From contig NZ_QGTR01000003.1 in assembly GCF_003182275.1 (NCBI RefSeq), positions 1-64,000 on the forward strand: a DNA stretch of 64,000 nt, read 5' to 3'. The notes beneath the pieces are model-generated. The model did not search any database. It was given only the letters and a program-made list of their open reading frames with translations, and was not told the DNA's origin. The DNA is from Hoeflea marina (GTDB lineage Bacteria > Pseudomonadota > Alphaproteobacteria > Rhizobiales > Rhizobiaceae). Below are positions 1 through 9,327 of this stretch, piece after piece (position 1 is the first letter of the stretch; every line of letters starts with the position of its first letter). The position numbers and the translations under genes were made by a program.

Positions 1-428
1 CCGGCCGCGGCGGTCGAGGTGTTGTTGAGCCAGTTCTCGCCGGAGAACGACGCCGAGGTGGCGATGCTCTTGAGCTGGTTCTTGAGCTCGGTGAGCTCCT
101 TGTCGATCTTCGTCTTGTCGACGCCAGGCTCGCGGGCGGCCACCAGCTTCGACTTGATCTCGGAGACCACTTCAAGCGAGGCGTTCATGCCGGTATAGGC
201 GACGTCGACCTTGGCGGCGCCGAGTCCGAGGGCGTCCTGAACCGTGGAGAGTGCCTTGTTGTCGGAGCGCATGGTGGTGGCGATCGACCAGTAACCGGCG
301 TTGTCGGCAGCGCTTCCGACCTTCAGGCCGGTAGAGATGCGGCCCTGGGTGGTCTCCATATCATTGTTGATGGAGCGCAGAGTCTGCAGGGCGGACATCG
401 CCGAGCTGTTTGTCATGATGCTTGTCAT
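1..428 (-). CDS. Flagellin, N-terminal part (cut by window edge)
   Basis: This is the filament subunit, exported by the flagellar type III apparatus and polymerised outside the cell. About 142 N-terminal residues are visible, with the conserved flagellin D0/D1 helices including the motif SALQTLRSINNDM near residue 12 and an Asn-Trp at the visible end. Two in-frame ATGs lie at 428 and 416. The first is preceded by an AAGGGA ribosome-binding site on the minus strand, so I chose it. The rest of the gene lies beyond base 1. In Sinorhizobium the gene after fliP is flaA, and the same arrangement is seen here, but which flagellin paralogue this is cannot be decided. Confidence 0.95.
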   Translation of the reverse strand, partial: MTSIMTNSSAMSALQTLRSINNDMETTQGRISTGLKVGSAADNAGYWSIATTMRSDNKALSTVQDALGLGAAKVDVAYTGMNASLEVVSEIKSKLVAAREPGVDKTKIDKELTELKNQLKSIATSASFSGENWLNNTSTAAA

Positions 429-1115
429 TAAGGTAGTCCCTTGTGATTACGCAATACATTGGAGGGACATACCGGATTGTTGTTTCCGGTGATGACGGCC
501 CGGCTTCATGCCTGTTGGAACCCGATTGCTTCACGAAGGGGTTCCGTGCCCGTCATGTCGCAAGCAAAGTCCCATGCCGCGCTTTCAATATCGTTAAATT
601 TTTAGGATAATCCTCAGCAATGCCGACATGGTTAACGATGAATGAGTCATCGCGGCAAGCAACGAACAGCAAGACGCTGCAGCCGGCGCGGCACCCTGCA
701 AGGGATGGCGCCATGCGGCCGCCAAGACAGGCGGCAGTCCGAGCCACCGTCAGCACGGGCGCGGCGAGACGCGCCGACGCGCCGGGCACTGCGTCGGAGA
801 CCTGGTTCCAGAAGACGAGGGATGGAATGCAGGGAGCGCCGCCAGGGTCTGCGGCAGCCGCCGCCCGCGCGCCAAGCAAAGCGGAGACCCGGCAACCGGG
901 CACGTTGCCCGGACGCGGGAGCAGACGCACCGGGCGCTGTTGCCCGAGGACCTGCGGGCGCTGGGCCGGTCAAGTCATGTGGACACGCATGGCATCTCCC
1001 TGCCTCAAGGCGCAACCGGGGTCTTTGGCTTTCGCACACCCGCAGCGCCGGGCGAGGTTGCTGGCTTGTCGCATTGTCCCGCGACGAAGTGAACCTCACG
1101 GCCCCCGGAGATGCT
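429..1115. other. Long non-coding gap upstream of flagellin
   Basis: About 690 bases separate fliP from the flagellin start. Open frames here are high-GC shadow frames with no recognisable domain. The part near 570-660 is AT-richer than its surroundings and holds a perfect small palindrome, AGGAT-A-ATCCT, at 604-614. It is a plausible place for the flagellin promoter and leader, but I could not pick a convincing sigma-factor match. The fliP-proximal part contains the repeat element listed separately at 1064-1092. Confidence 0.5.
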
Positions 1116-1118
1116 CTA
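1064..1118 (-). repeat. Repeat element copy 1, overlapping the fliP stop
   Basis: On the minus strand this starts at the TAG stop of fliP and runs 55 bases. A 29-base core (1064-1092) matches 25 of 29 positions with 16305-16333. The first 12 bases, from the stop codon, match 10 of 12 with the bases at the visR stop. The core can fold, GTCGC pairing with GCGAC around an 8-base loop. It may be a dispersed intergenic repeat or a 3'-end processing or termination signal. Confidence 0.55.
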
Positions 1119-1853
1119 GTTGAAGGAGCGCACCAGGCTTCCGACCAGCAGATTCCAGCCATCGATGAGAACGAAGAAGAGAATCTTGAACGGCAGAGAG
1201 ATCGCCGTCGGCGGGAGCATCATCATGCCCATCGACATGGTGATGGTGGCGACCACAAGATCGATCACCAGAAACGGCAGAACGACGAGGAAGCCGATCT
1301 CGAAACCGCGCCGGATTTCCGAGATCATGAACGCGGGCACCAGAACCCGCATGTCGATCTTGCCGTCGGTCTCGGTCGTCTGGCCGCGTTCACCGGCAAT
1401 GTCGACGAACAGCGACAGGTCCTTGGGACGGGTGTTGACGAGCATGAAATTGCGGAATGGATCCGCCACCAGCACGATGGCCTGCTGTTCGGTGATCTGG
1501 TTTTCCAGAAGCGGGTTGATGCCGTCCTGCCAGGCCCGGTCGAACGTGGGCGCCATCACGTAGAAGGTCATGAACAGGGCCAGGCTGACAAGGATCATGT
1601 TGGCGGGCGTCGACTGCATGCCCATGCCGGAGCGCAGGATTGCGAACGCGATGATGAAACGGGGGAAACTGGTGACCATCACCATGATGCCGGGCGCCAC
1701 GGACAGCACCGTGATCAGACCGAACGTGCGGATGATCCAGCTGGCAACGGAACCGTCGACGGGCAACTGGAGCGCGCCGGGATCAAAGCCCTGTCCATAG
1801 GCAACAGTCGAAACCGCCAGCAGCGAGCCCAGAGCTATGAGAAAACGGGTCAT
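1116..1853 (-). CDS. fliP: Flagellar export gate protein FliP
   Basis: FliP is a core membrane component of the flagellar type III export gate, forming the pore complex with FliQ and FliR. The 245-residue product is of usual length. It has a cleavable signal peptide (cleavage probably after residue 20, AYG-QG) and several hydrophobic segments. The conserved FliP stretches are TSFPRFIIAFAILR and the C-terminal MSMGMMMLPP. The start codon overlaps the stop of fliL by 4 bases, indicating translational coupling at the end of the long leftward flagellar operon. Confidence 0.97.
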   Translation of the reverse strand: MTRFLIALGSLLAVSTVAYGQGFDPGALQLPVDGSVASWIIRTFGLITVLSVAPGIMVMVTSFPRFIIAFAILRSGMGMQSTPANMILVSLALFMTFYVMAPTFDRAWQDGINPLLENQITEQQAIVLVADPFRNFMLVNTRPKDLSLFVDIAGERGQTTETDGKIDMRVLVPAFMISEIRRGFEIGFLVVLPFLVIDLVVATITMSMGMMMLPPTAISLPFKILFFVLIDGWNLLVGSLVRSFN

Positions 1854-2368
1854 TCGATCACAAAGGTCCTGAAGAGCAGATCGGTCACGCGGCCTTCCGA
1901 GCGCAACACGACGCGCTCGCGCAGATCATCCCGCAAATACTGGAAGCCGCGCGGCCCCTCGATCTGCTGCAGCGAGACGGTGCGCAGATAAGACAGGATG
2001 TCCTGGTGGATCTTGTCGGCGATGGCCTCGTCAGGCGAATCCCTGAACAGCAGGGCCACTTCGATTCGGATCCAGTTCTCCGATGGGTATGACAGGTTTG
2101 TGGTGATGGGTTCAAGCTGAATGACGTTGGGCCGGCCGGCCTCCTCTTCGCCATGGGCGCCTTTCGCCGGCTCGGCGGCGGCGTGGCCGGCTGCGGCGGG
2201 CGCCGCCGCGGTGTCTTCGGGAACGACCGTCTGGGGAGCCAGGATTCCGCCCATCATCCATCCGCCCCCGCCCGCGATCAGAGTCAGCACAAGAACCACG
2301 GCAATGGTCGGGATCAGAGCCGACTTCTTCTTGCCGCCGCCTTCCTCATCCTGGCTGGTCTCCGCCAT
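1850..2368 (-). CDS. fliL: Flagellar basal body protein FliL
   Basis: FliL is a single-pass inner-membrane protein that surrounds the stators and supports torque generation. The 172-residue protein has a charged cytoplasmic N-terminus, one membrane segment at about residues 18-40 ending in a glycine run, an Ala/Glu-rich linker and the conserved periplasmic FliL domain. It ends in TDLLFRTFVIE, where the VTDLLF stretch is characteristic of the family. It lies 13 bases after flgH and overlaps fliP. Confidence 0.95.
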   Translation of the reverse strand: MAETSQDEEGGGKKKSALIPTIAVVLVLTLIAGGGGWMMGGILAPQTVVPEDTAAAPAAAGHAAAEPAKGAHGEEEAGRPNVIQLEPITTNLSYPSENWIRIEVALLFRDSPDEAIADKIHQDILSYLRTVSLQQIEGPRGFQYLRDDLRERVVLRSEGRVTDLLFRTFVIE

Positions 2369-2381
2369 CCGCCGCCCCCGA

Positions 2382-3089
2382 TCAGAGCGGAGAATAGATG
2401 TCGACCAATTGCTGGCCGACGGGAGGTTGCTGGACTTCGCTCAGGCGACCGCGGCCGCCATAGGACACGCGGGCTTCGGCGATCTTGTCGTAGGAAACGG
2501 TATTCTGGGCGTCGACATCGTAGGGGCGCACGATCCCGGCGATGTTGAGAATTCGCAGCTCGTAGTTGACGCGCACCTCCTGGGAACCGGAAATGACCAG
2601 GTTCCCGTTCTCCAGGATGCCGGTGACCACCGCGGCGATCCGGAGGTTGAGCTGTTCGGAACGCTTGGTCTTGCCCTGGCCCGCGGTGGAGGTGTTGGAG
2701 CCGAACGTCAGATCGCCGGCGCCGACGGCGCCGATGGCCGGAATGTTGACATCCGCATTGATGCCGCTGGTGTTGGTGCGGCTGCGGTCGGAAGCATTGT
2801 CGAAATTGGCCTTGTCGTTGATCCGGAGATCGACGGTGAGGATGTCACCGATGGCCGAGGCGCGGGAATCCTGGAACAGCTTGCTCTTGCGATCGTCCCA
2901 GAGCGAGAAGCTGCTGGCGTGCTGCGGCGCGCGCTTGGGATAGGTGGCCATCTGCGGAGTCTCGCCGTAGGACAGGCCGGAGCCGACCGGACTCATCGAC
3001 GGCGCACGGCCGACTTCGCGCAGGGTCTGCGATCCGCATCCGGAGAGCAGCGCTGACAGCAGCAGCGGAATGAGGGCGGCCTTTTTCAT
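2382..3089 (-). CDS. flgH: Flagellar L-ring lipoprotein FlgH
   Basis: FlgH forms the outer-membrane L ring around the distal rod. The 235-residue protein has a lipoprotein signal with lipobox LLSGC (Cys18). The C-terminal half carries typical FlgH sequence, including the stretch GNLVISGSQEVRVNYE and the terminal LVDIYSPL. The start overlaps the motE stop in an ATGA arrangement, so the two are co-translated. Confidence 0.97.
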   Translation of the reverse strand: MKKAALIPLLLSALLSGCGSQTLREVGRAPSMSPVGSGLSYGETPQMATYPKRAPQHASSFSLWDDRKSKLFQDSRASAIGDILTVDLRINDKANFDNASDRSRTNTSGINADVNIPAIGAVGAGDLTFGSNTSTAGQGKTKRSEQLNLRIAAVVTGILENGNLVISGSQEVRVNYELRILNIAGIVRPYDVDAQNTVSYDKIAEARVSYGGRGRLSEVQQPPVGQQLVDIYSPL

Positions 3090-3625
3090 GAGGGTTCCTT
3101 TGGCGGCTGGTGGGCCGCGGCACTGGCGATGATTCCGGTCAGGCTCGCCGCTGTCTTGGCGTCCATCTCGCTCAGTATCTGGCTCGAAAGCCGGGGGCTC
3201 AGATTCATGATGATCGCCGCAGCGATCTCCGGGCTGACGATTTCAAGCTGCTTGGCCGCCGCATCCGGCTTCATGTTCTTGTAGATGTCGGTCAACTTGC
3301 CTTCGGCGACGCGAAGGAAGTCATCGCGCTTGGCAAGCCAGGTCTGGTACTCGTCGCGGCGCTGCTCGAGCACTGCGATGCGCTCGTCGACGCCTGCCTG
3401 CAGGTCCTTGAGTTCCTTGGCCTGGATGAGATAGCGCTGGTCGCGGGCCGCATCGATGATGTTGCCGCAGAAGGCCCGCACCTCATCCGAGACGACGTCG
3501 CCCTGGGCCGGCTGGGCCTGCTCCTGCGCCATTGCCGCCGGCGCCAGCAGGGCGACGCCCAGGACAAGCGCCAACCCGCAACGGGACGGGAACCGGGAGA
3601 AAGGGGAAGCGTCGGGCGTGATCAT
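3086..3625 (-). CDS. motE: Flagellar/motility chaperone MotE
   Basis: In Sinorhizobium meliloti MotE is a periplasmic chaperone for the motor protein MotC, encoded between flgI and flgH exactly as here. The 179-residue product has a signal peptide (cleavage probably after AMA, about residue 33), a coiled-coil middle (about 75-110) and a C-terminal MgtE-N-like segment with EIAAAIIMNLSPRLSSQIL. It overlaps flgI upstream and flgH downstream by 4 bases each. The name rests on synteny and domain layout. Confidence 0.88.
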   Translation of the reverse strand: MITPDASPFSRFPSRCGLALVLGVALLAPAAMAQEQAQPAQGDVVSDEVRAFCGNIIDAARDQRYLIQAKELKDLQAGVDERIAVLEQRRDEYQTWLAKRDDFLRVAEGKLTDIYKNMKPDAAAKQLEIVSPEIAAAIIMNLSPRLSSQILSEMDAKTAASLTGIIASAAAHQPPKEPS

Positions 3626-4743
3626 TGCAATACCAGTTCTGCGTGAAGTGCGCCGGCGGACTTGATGCCCTGCAGGATGGCGATGATCCCGTCGGGCTTG
3701 ACGCCGATGGAGTTGAGCCCCGCCACCAGCGTGCGCAGGTTCGGGCCATCGATGATGGCGATCTGACCGCCGTCGACGCCGGCGGTGATGTCGGTCAGCG
3801 GATCGACATTGGTGACGCCGAGCGAAAACGGTTCGGGCTGCGACGTGGTCGGCGTCTCGGTGACCTGCACTGTCAGCGTGCCGTGGCTGATGGCGACCTT
3901 GGAGACCCGGACATCGTTGCCGATGACGATCGTTCCGGTGCGCTCATTGACGACCACCCGCGCGGGACTGTCGGTCTCCACGACCAGGCCTTCCAGTTCC
4001 GCCATCAGCCGCGCCAGATCGGCACTGGCCGGCTTGCGCACGGCGACGGTGGTGGAATCGCGGGCCTCGGCGATGGAGGCCCCGTAGCGATTGCCCGCAT
4101 AGGCGTTGATCACATCGGCTATGCCGACTGCGGTGGTGAAGTCCGGGTTGCGCAGCTGATAGACCAGCCCGTCGACATCCTTGAACTTGGCGGGAATCTC
4201 ACGTTCGATAATGGCGCCTCCAGGCAACCGCCCAGAGGTGGTGATGCCTTGCTGCAGCGTCGCCGCATCACCGGCGGCGAGAATTCCCGAGACCACGACA
4301 GCGCCCTGGGCGACCGCATAGACCTGGCCGTCGGCGCCCGACATCGAGGTCATGACAAGCGTGCCGCCGCGCAGCGACGTGGCGTCGCCGAGGGAGGCCA
4401 CGGATACGTCGATGCGCGAGCCCAGGCTGGCAAACGGCGGAAGATTGGCTGTCACGATCACCGCGGCGATGTTGTTGGCCCGCGTGGCGCCGCCCTCGGT
4501 GGAAATGCCCAGGTTCTGCAGCATGGCGCGCAGCGACTGTTCGGTGAAGGGGGAGTTGCGAAGGCTGTCGCCGGAACCCTGCAGGCCGACGACGAGACCG
4601 TAGCCGATGAGCTGGTTGTCCCTGGCCGACTGCAGCGATGTGATGTCCTTGATGCGCGAGGCAGCCGACACCGGGCCGGCGGACGCGACGACCAGCAGCA
4701 GTGCGGTGAGGCAGGTCAGGATACGGGTCGTGTAGCAGGTCAT
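3622..4743 (-). CDS. flgI: Flagellar P-ring protein FlgI
   Basis: FlgI builds the periplasmic P ring (rod bushing). The 373-residue protein has a signal peptide (cleavage near VSA-AS, residue 27). It also has the hallmark FlgI stretches RIKDITSLQSARDNQLIGYGL near the start (only part quoted) and GYGLVVGLQGSGD. The C-terminal region has the conserved LNSIGVKPDGIIAILQGIK. The stop overlaps the motE start and the ATG overlaps the flgA stop. Confidence 0.98.
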   Translation of the reverse strand: MTCYTTRILTCLTALLLVVASAGPVSAASRIKDITSLQSARDNQLIGYGLVVGLQGSGDSLRNSPFTEQSLRAMLQNLGISTEGGATRANNIAAVIVTANLPPFASLGSRIDVSVASLGDATSLRGGTLVMTSMSGADGQVYAVAQGAVVVSGILAAGDAATLQQGITTSGRLPGGAIIEREIPAKFKDVDGLVYQLRNPDFTTAVGIADVINAYAGNRYGASIAEARDSTTVAVRKPASADLARLMAELEGLVVETDSPARVVVNERTGTIVIGNDVRVSKVAISHGTLTVQVTETPTTSQPEPFSLGVTNVDPLTDITAGVDGGQIAIIDGPNLRTLVAGLNSIGVKPDGIIAILQGIKSAGALHAELVLQ

Positions 4744-5213
4744 TTGGTCAGCACTTGAATGCTGCCGTCGGCCCTGACCACACCGGAGACGATGATGCCG
4801 GAATCCATGTTGCGAACCTTGACCAACGCCCCTGCAGTGGCGTTCTCCAGCGACATTCCAGGCGCGGTGATGACCAGGCCGTTGCCCGCGAAGACCATGT
4901 CGACGGGCTTGCCGCGCTCCACCGTCCAGGCTTCGCGCAGCGCCGCCACGGGAATGGTCCGGCCGGGCAGCAAGGTCCGCGTGCTGACGAAGCCGGCGAC
5001 CTCGCCAACGTCCGAGGCATATCCGCCGGCAAGGTTCGGATTGGTCACCTCCACCACGTTCACCATGCTGCCTTCGATGGTCTCGCCGGGATAGATGGTG
5101 CGGGCGGGGACGACTGCGGTCTGGGCGAATGCCGCGGCAAACGGCAAGAGGCCCGCCACGACAACGAGCCCCGCGGAGGTGAACATCTGGTTGAGGGTGC
5201 GGCGAAACATCAT
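4740..5213 (-). CDS. flgA: P-ring assembly chaperone FlgA
   Basis: FlgA is the periplasmic chaperone needed for FlgI polymerisation. The 157-residue product has a signal peptide (about residues 1-30, ending AFA-QT) followed by an SAF-type domain with TRTLLPGRTIPVAALREAW and a C-terminal region of the FlgA family. Two ATG codons stand side by side at the start (5213 and 5210). It overlaps flgI by 4 bases and lies 17 bases after flgG. Confidence 0.95.
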   Translation of the reverse strand: MMFRRTLNQMFTSAGLVVVAGLLPFAAAFAQTAVVPARTIYPGETIEGSMVNVVEVTNPNLAGGYASDVGEVAGFVSTRTLLPGRTIPVAALREAWTVERGKPVDMVFAGNGLVITAPGMSLENATAGALVKVRNMDSGIIVSGVVRADGSIQVLTK

Positions 5214-5230
5214 GTCTGCCCGGCTCCGAA

Positions 5231-6019
5231 TTATCTAAGGTTCTTCGACACGACCGAGGCCATCTCGTCGGCTGCCTGGATGATCTTGGAGTTCATCTCA
5301 TAGGCCCGCTGGGCCGAGATCAGATCGGTGATTTCCTTGACGGGATCAACGTTGGAGGCCTCGAGATATCCCTGCTGGATATTGGCATAGCCGGGATCGT
5401 CGGGCACGCCGATGATGGCGGGACCCGAGGCGGGGGTTTCCCGGAAGAGATTGTCGCCCTGGGCTTCGAGGCCTGCCTCGTTGACAAAATTCGCCAGCGT
5501 CAGCTGGCCCAGATTTTGCAGAGCTGTGTCGTTGCCGATGCGGGCAAAGACCTGGCCGCTGCGGCCGATGACGATTTCCGAGGTATCCTGCGGAAAGGTG
5601 ATGGCCGGCACCACCTTGTAGCCGTCAATCGTCACCAGTTCGCCATTGGCATTGGTGTTGAAGGCTCCCGCCCGGGTGTACATCGCCTCCCCGCCCGCGC
5701 CCTCGATCTGGAACCAGCCGCGACCGACGAGGGCCAGATCCAGCTTGTTCGAGGTGCTCACCAGGCTGCCCTGGATGTGCAGGTTGCGAACCGCCGCGGT
5801 CTTCACGCCGAGGCCGATATGGGCGCCTTCCGGAATGATCGCGTCGTTGGCCGAGTTGGGCACGCCCTGGGTGCGTTCAACCTGGTAGAGCAGGTCGGCG
5901 AACTCCGCGCGGGCGCGCTTGAAACCGGTGGTGTTGATGTTCGCCACGTTGTTGGCGATGACTTCAAGATTGAGCTGCTGGGCGTTCATGCCCGTCGCGG
6001 CGATGGCCAAGGCCTTCAT
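5231..6019 (-). CDS. flgG: Flagellar distal rod protein FlgG
   Basis: FlgG forms the distal rod of the basal body. I start it at the ATG at 6019 because the family begins with [15 protein letters not shown]; the open frame upstream lacks conservation. The resulting 262-residue protein has the N-terminal rod/hook signature [18 protein letters not shown] and the C-terminal [19 protein letters not shown], both typical of FlgG. It lies 10 bases after fliE in the basal-body operon. Confidence 0.97.
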   Translation of the reverse strand: MKALAIAATGMNAQQLNLEVIANNVANINTTGFKRARAEFADLLYQVERTQGVPNSANDAIIPEGAHIGLGVKTAAVRNLHIQGSLVSTSNKLDLALVGRGWFQIEGAGGEAMYTRAGAFNTNANGELVTIDGYKVVPAITFPQDTSEIVIGRSGQVFARIGNDTALQNLGQLTLANFVNEAGLEAQGDNLFRETPASGPAIIGVPDDPGYANIQQGYLEASNVDPVKEITDLISAQRAYEMNSKIIQAADEMASVVSKNLR

Positions 6020-6029
6020 GGCATGATCC

Positions 6030-6347
6030 TTAGATTTGCATTTTGGTGATCTCGAGGTAGGCGGATACGACCTTGTCGCGGATGGCAATTGCAGTCTGCA
6101 GCGACTGCTCGGCCGACATCAGCGCGTCGACAACCTCGCGGGTGTCGGCCTCGCCGTGCACCGATCTCAGCGACTGGGTCTCGGCATTGCGCAGATTCCC
6201 GACCACGTCGGTACTCAGCGACTGCAGAACATCCGTGAAGGAAGGCCCGCTCACCGCACCCGGAGAGATCCCGACTCCGGGCATCGTGACCGATTCGGTC
6301 TGGGTGCCGGGAAACAGCTTGCCGACGCCGCCAATCATGTCGATCAT
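6030..6347 (-). CDS. fliE: Flagellar hook-basal body adaptor FliE
   Basis: FliE connects the MS ring and export gate to the proximal rod. The 105-residue protein is the usual size and ends with the conserved helix containing [23 protein letters not shown]. It overlaps flgC by 4 bases and precedes flgG, the standard order flgB-flgC-fliE-flgG of rhizobia. Confidence 0.95.
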   Translation of the reverse strand: MIDMIGGVGKLFPGTQTESVTMPGVGISPGAVSGPSFTDVLQSLSTDVVGNLRNAETQSLRSVHGEADTREVVDALMSAEQSLQTAIAIRDKVVSAYLEITKMQI

Positions 6348-6763
6348 TGCGACCTCAACAGGTCTATGGTCATGGAGACCAGTTCGCGGGTCTGCTTGAT
6401 CGTCTGCAGATTTGCCTCGTAGGAGCGATTGGCTTCCCGCATGTCGGCAAGCTCGATGAGCATGTTGACATTCGGCATTTTCACCATGCCCTTGGCGTCG
6501 GCCGCAGGATTGCTCGGATCATACTCGACATCGAACTCCGACGGATCCGTGGAAATGCGGGTGATGCCCACCTTGGATGCGCCGCTTGCGCGGTCGATCT
6601 CGGCTGAGAAGCCGATGGTCTTGCGGCGATAGGCATCCGCTCCCGGAGTGCTTCCCGTCGATTGCGCGTTGGCAAGGTTTTCCGAGACGATGCGAAGACG
6701 TGTCTCCTGGGCCTTCAGGCCGGAGGCGGCGATCTTGGAGGCGAGGGAAAGCGGATCGGCCAT
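6344..6763 (-). CDS. flgC: Flagellar proximal rod protein FlgC
   Basis: FlgC is a rod subunit. The 139-residue product has the N-terminal rod motif [16 protein letters not shown] and a C-terminal helix [19 protein letters not shown] typical of the family, with the FlgC signature [13 protein letters not shown] just before it. Its first base is the last base of the flgB stop codon region, so the genes are tightly coupled. Confidence 0.97.
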   Translation of the reverse strand: MADPLSLASKIAASGLKAQETRLRIVSENLANAQSTGSTPGADAYRRKTIGFSAEIDRASGASKVGITRISTDPSEFDVEYDPSNPAADAKGMVKMPNVNMLIELADMREANRSYEANLQTIKQTRELVSMTIDLLRSQ

Positions 6764-7143
6764 CAGCGCCTCACCGTCAGCAGCATCATCTTGTGAAAGG
6801 ACTTCACCAGTGACGTGTTGAGCTCATATTGGCGCTTGATCTCGCCGGTCTTGGCCATCTCGTCGGGCAGGCCGACCGAATTGCCGGACGGCGAGATCTC
6901 GATGCCCTCCATGGAGCGCTCCGGTCCGGCGGTGCTGCCGACCGAATCCTCGCTGAAATGACCGGGCTGGGTGGCAGCCATGCGGATATTGGTCTGCTTG
7001 AGAACCGCCTCGAACGGAGTGACATCGCGGGCGATGTAGCCCGGCGTGTTGGCGTTGGCGATGTTGCCGGCGACAACGGTCTGACGCACGGTCAGCCAGT
7101 GTGCCTGCTTGGATGTGAGTTCAAAAAGCTGGATCGGCTGCAT
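6763..7143 (-). CDS. flgB: Flagellar proximal rod protein FlgB
   Basis: FlgB is the most proximal rod subunit. I start it at the ATG at 7143 ([17 protein letters not shown]) because the longer frame has no family similarity upstream. The 126-residue protein contains [18 protein letters not shown], the FlgB/FlgC rod signature, and ends with the Met-Met containing helix MMLLTVRR. About 150 bases separate it from the next upstream gene, enough for a separate promoter. Confidence 0.96.
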   Translation of the reverse strand: MQPIQLFELTSKQAHWLTVRQTVVAGNIANANTPGYIARDVTPFEAVLKQTNIRMAATQPGHFSEDSVGSTAGPERSMEGIEISPSGNSVGLPDEMAKTGEIKRQYELNTSLVKSFHKMMLLTVRR

Positions 7144-7293
7144 CAGGGTCTCCGTCCTTTGCTGCCGTGAAACTAGGCTTGTAAACTTGTGCGTAACTTG
7201 CGGTCGCCGATCCGCGGCGGGCCGGCGTCCGGTGGCCCGGCGCACGGCGCAGCGGCCGGCCGACCGGCAGCCGGGACCGGGCCGGTGCCCCGG

Positions 7294-7851
7294 CTATTGA
7301 TCGACCACTTCCCCGTTCGAGTTGATGATCACCCAGCGTCCGTCCCGCATCTCAAGCGCCGACAGGCGGCTGTTGTCGGGAAGCACGGAGCCGACACGGA
7401 CGATGTAGATGCCGGACTGGTCCTCGATCATCGCCCTGCCATTGGCAACATGCAGCAGGCGGTAGCGCGGCCTGCCGGGAAAGGTCTGGCTGACGGTGTC
7501 AGGTTCTTCTGCACTGTCGCCGGACCGGTCGGGGGGCGGAGCAGTGGCGGTGGCCGTGGTTATGGGGTCAAACGGCGAAGGGCCGAGCGAGCCGTCCGCC
7601 TGGTCCGGAATGGCCAGGGGCGACACATTGACAACGCTGCGGCCTGCGGTCTCCGGCATGTCACGGGTGTCGCCCCAGTCCGCCGGCCGGATGCCGAAAC
7701 TGTCCTGATTGAGGAACACATACCAGGGGAAGAAGGCAGCGGTGGCCGCCAGCGCGAATCCGGCGATGGTGAGCAGTCGGTCTCCCCTGTTGCCGCGCCG
7801 GGCGGGATGCAGATCCTCTTCGAGATCATCGGGCTCGGTCGTCATGGTCAT
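7294..7851 (-). CDS. Conserved flagellar-locus membrane protein of unknown function
   Basis: The 185-residue protein has a charged cytoplasmic N-terminus, one membrane segment at about residues 27-46 (LLTIAGFALAATAAFFPWYV), a Pro/Ala/Thr-rich linker and a compact C-terminal domain. That domain includes GRAMIEDQSGIYIVRVGSVLPD, which looks like a small beta domain such as those of pilus or secretion PilP-like proteins. A gene of this kind occupies the same place, between fliI and flgB, in Sinorhizobium (the SMc03026 position). It overlaps fliI by 4 bases. An accessory role in basal-body assembly is inferred from position only. Confidence 0.8.
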   Translation of the reverse strand: MTMTTEPDDLEEDLHPARRGNRGDRLLTIAGFALAATAAFFPWYVFLNQDSFGIRPADWGDTRDMPETAGRSVVNVSPLAIPDQADGSLGPSPFDPITTATATAPPPDRSGDSAEEPDTVSQTFPGRPRYRLLHVANGRAMIEDQSGIYIVRVGSVLPDNSRLSALEMRDGRWVIINSNGEVVDQ

Positions 7852-9260
7852 CCCCTCTTCTGCGCTTGCGGGCTGGTGATTCCCGCCGCCGCCTTCATGG
7901 CCGTCGCCAGTTCGGCAAAGGCATCCTCGCTTGCCGCGCTGTCGGGCGACTGCCGCAAGACATCGTAGATCACCGGCGACTGCTTGATGGCCATGTCCAG
8001 TTCGGCGTCGGTGCCGGGCCGGTAGCCGCCGATCAGCCGCAGGTCGCGCGTCTCCTCATAGCGGTGCACGAGAGCCTTCAGGCGCATGACCAGCTTTTCC
8101 TCGTCGCCCTTCCAGGCCTTGCGCGCCAGGCGCGAGATCGAGGTCAGCGGATTGACCGGCGGATAGCGCCCCTCGTCCGCCAGCGAGCGATCCAGCACCA
8201 GGTGGCCATCGAGAATGCCGCGCGCGGCGTCGGCCACCGGGTCATTGTGGTTGTCGCCATCGACCAGGATCGAGACGATGGCGGTGATGGCACCCGCACC
8301 CACCGGACCGGGGCCGGCGCGCTCGAGCAGGCCTGGCAGCGCGGTGAACACCGAAGCCGGATAGCCCCGCGCCACGGGGGGCTCCCCCGACGCCATGCCG
8401 ATCTCGCGCAGGGCGTGGGCAAAGCGGGTCAGGCTGTCGACGATCAGCAGGACGTTTTCACCCTTGTCGCGAAAGTGCTCGGCGATCGTCATGGCCGTCA
8501 GCGGCGCCATCTTGCGCAGCATCGGGCTTTCGTCGCTGGTGGCGACCACAGCCACGGTCTTGGCCATGTTCGGACCCAGGGTGTCCTCGATGAACTCGCG
8601 CACCTCACGGCCGCGCTCGCCGACGAGCGCCACCACGGCGCGATCGAAATCGGCGGCCTTGGCAAACATCGACAAAAGGGTCGACTTGCCTACGCCGGAG
8701 CCGGCGAACACCCCCAGCCTCTGCCCTTGGCAGAGCGGCGTGAAGATGTCGACGACACGAATGCCGGTGCGGATCGGCCGCTGGACCCGGTCGCGCACCA
8801 TGGAGCCGGGCGGCGGCGAATTGACGGGCCGGACGACGGGCCCGGACGCAAGCGGCCCAAGGCCATCGACCGGCAGGCCGAGCGAGCTGATCGTGCGTCC
8901 GCACCAGCTGTCGTCGGGCGAAAGGCCAAATGTGCCGCGTCGCCACACCCGTTCGCCGATGGCCGCGGCTGCTCCTCCGTCGATGGGGCAAACGATGATT
9001 TCGTCCGGACCGAGGCGTACCACCTCGGCAAGGCGGGGCGTGCGCCCCTCCCTGAGCTCGACGAAATCGCCCAGGCGCACATGCCGCGACAGGCCGACGA
9101 CCGTGTAGCGCCCGGCTGCAACCTCGGTCACCGTACCAGAGACATCCAGTGCATGGTCGGGGCGGGTGAAGTGCCGGACCTGCCCGGCAAGCGCCGCGAA
9201 TGCGGGGCGGCCGCTCACGGGGCCATCCTCCCTGCCGGCCGCGGCGCGACGGGCTTGCAT
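7848..9260 (-). CDS. fliI: Flagellar export ATPase FliI
   Basis: FliI is the hexameric ATPase that energises and orders flagellar type III export. The 470-residue product is slightly longer than average. It shows the Walker A motif GVFAGSGVGKST, the family stretch VALVGERGREVREFIEDTLG, a Walker B region LLIVDSLTRFAHA and the ATP-synthase-beta type signature GYPASVFTALPGLLERAG. The ATG at 9260 begins about 65 bases downstream of flgF. The following unknown gene starts within its stop codon. Confidence 0.98.
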   Translation of the reverse strand: MQARRAAAGREDGPVSGRPAFAALAGQVRHFTRPDHALDVSGTVTEVAAGRYTVVGLSRHVRLGDFVELREGRTPRLAEVVRLGPDEIIVCPIDGGAAAAIGERVWRRGTFGLSPDDSWCGRTISSLGLPVDGLGPLASGPVVRPVNSPPPGSMVRDRVQRPIRTGIRVVDIFTPLCQGQRLGVFAGSGVGKSTLLSMFAKAADFDRAVVALVGERGREVREFIEDTLGPNMAKTVAVVATSDESPMLRKMAPLTAMTIAEHFRDKGENVLLIVDSLTRFAHALREIGMASGEPPVARGYPASVFTALPGLLERAGPGPVGAGAITAIVSILVDGDNHNDPVADAARGILDGHLVLDRSLADEGRYPPVNPLTSISRLARKAWKGDEEKLVMRLKALVHRYEETRDLRLIGGYRPGTDAELDMAIKQSPVIYDVLRQSPDSAASEDAFAELATAMKAAAGITSPQAQKRG

Positions 9261-9327
9261 GTCGTCATCTCAAAACCGGCGCGCGCCTGGGCGCGACCGG
9301 CACGAGGGCGATGCCAGGGATGAGGCA

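Noticed and set aside
620-1123. Long overlapping open frames on both strands between flagellin and fliP
   Set aside because: High-GC shadow frames with Arg/Pro/Ala-rich sequences, no conserved motif and no fitting ribosome sites; they also overlap each other.
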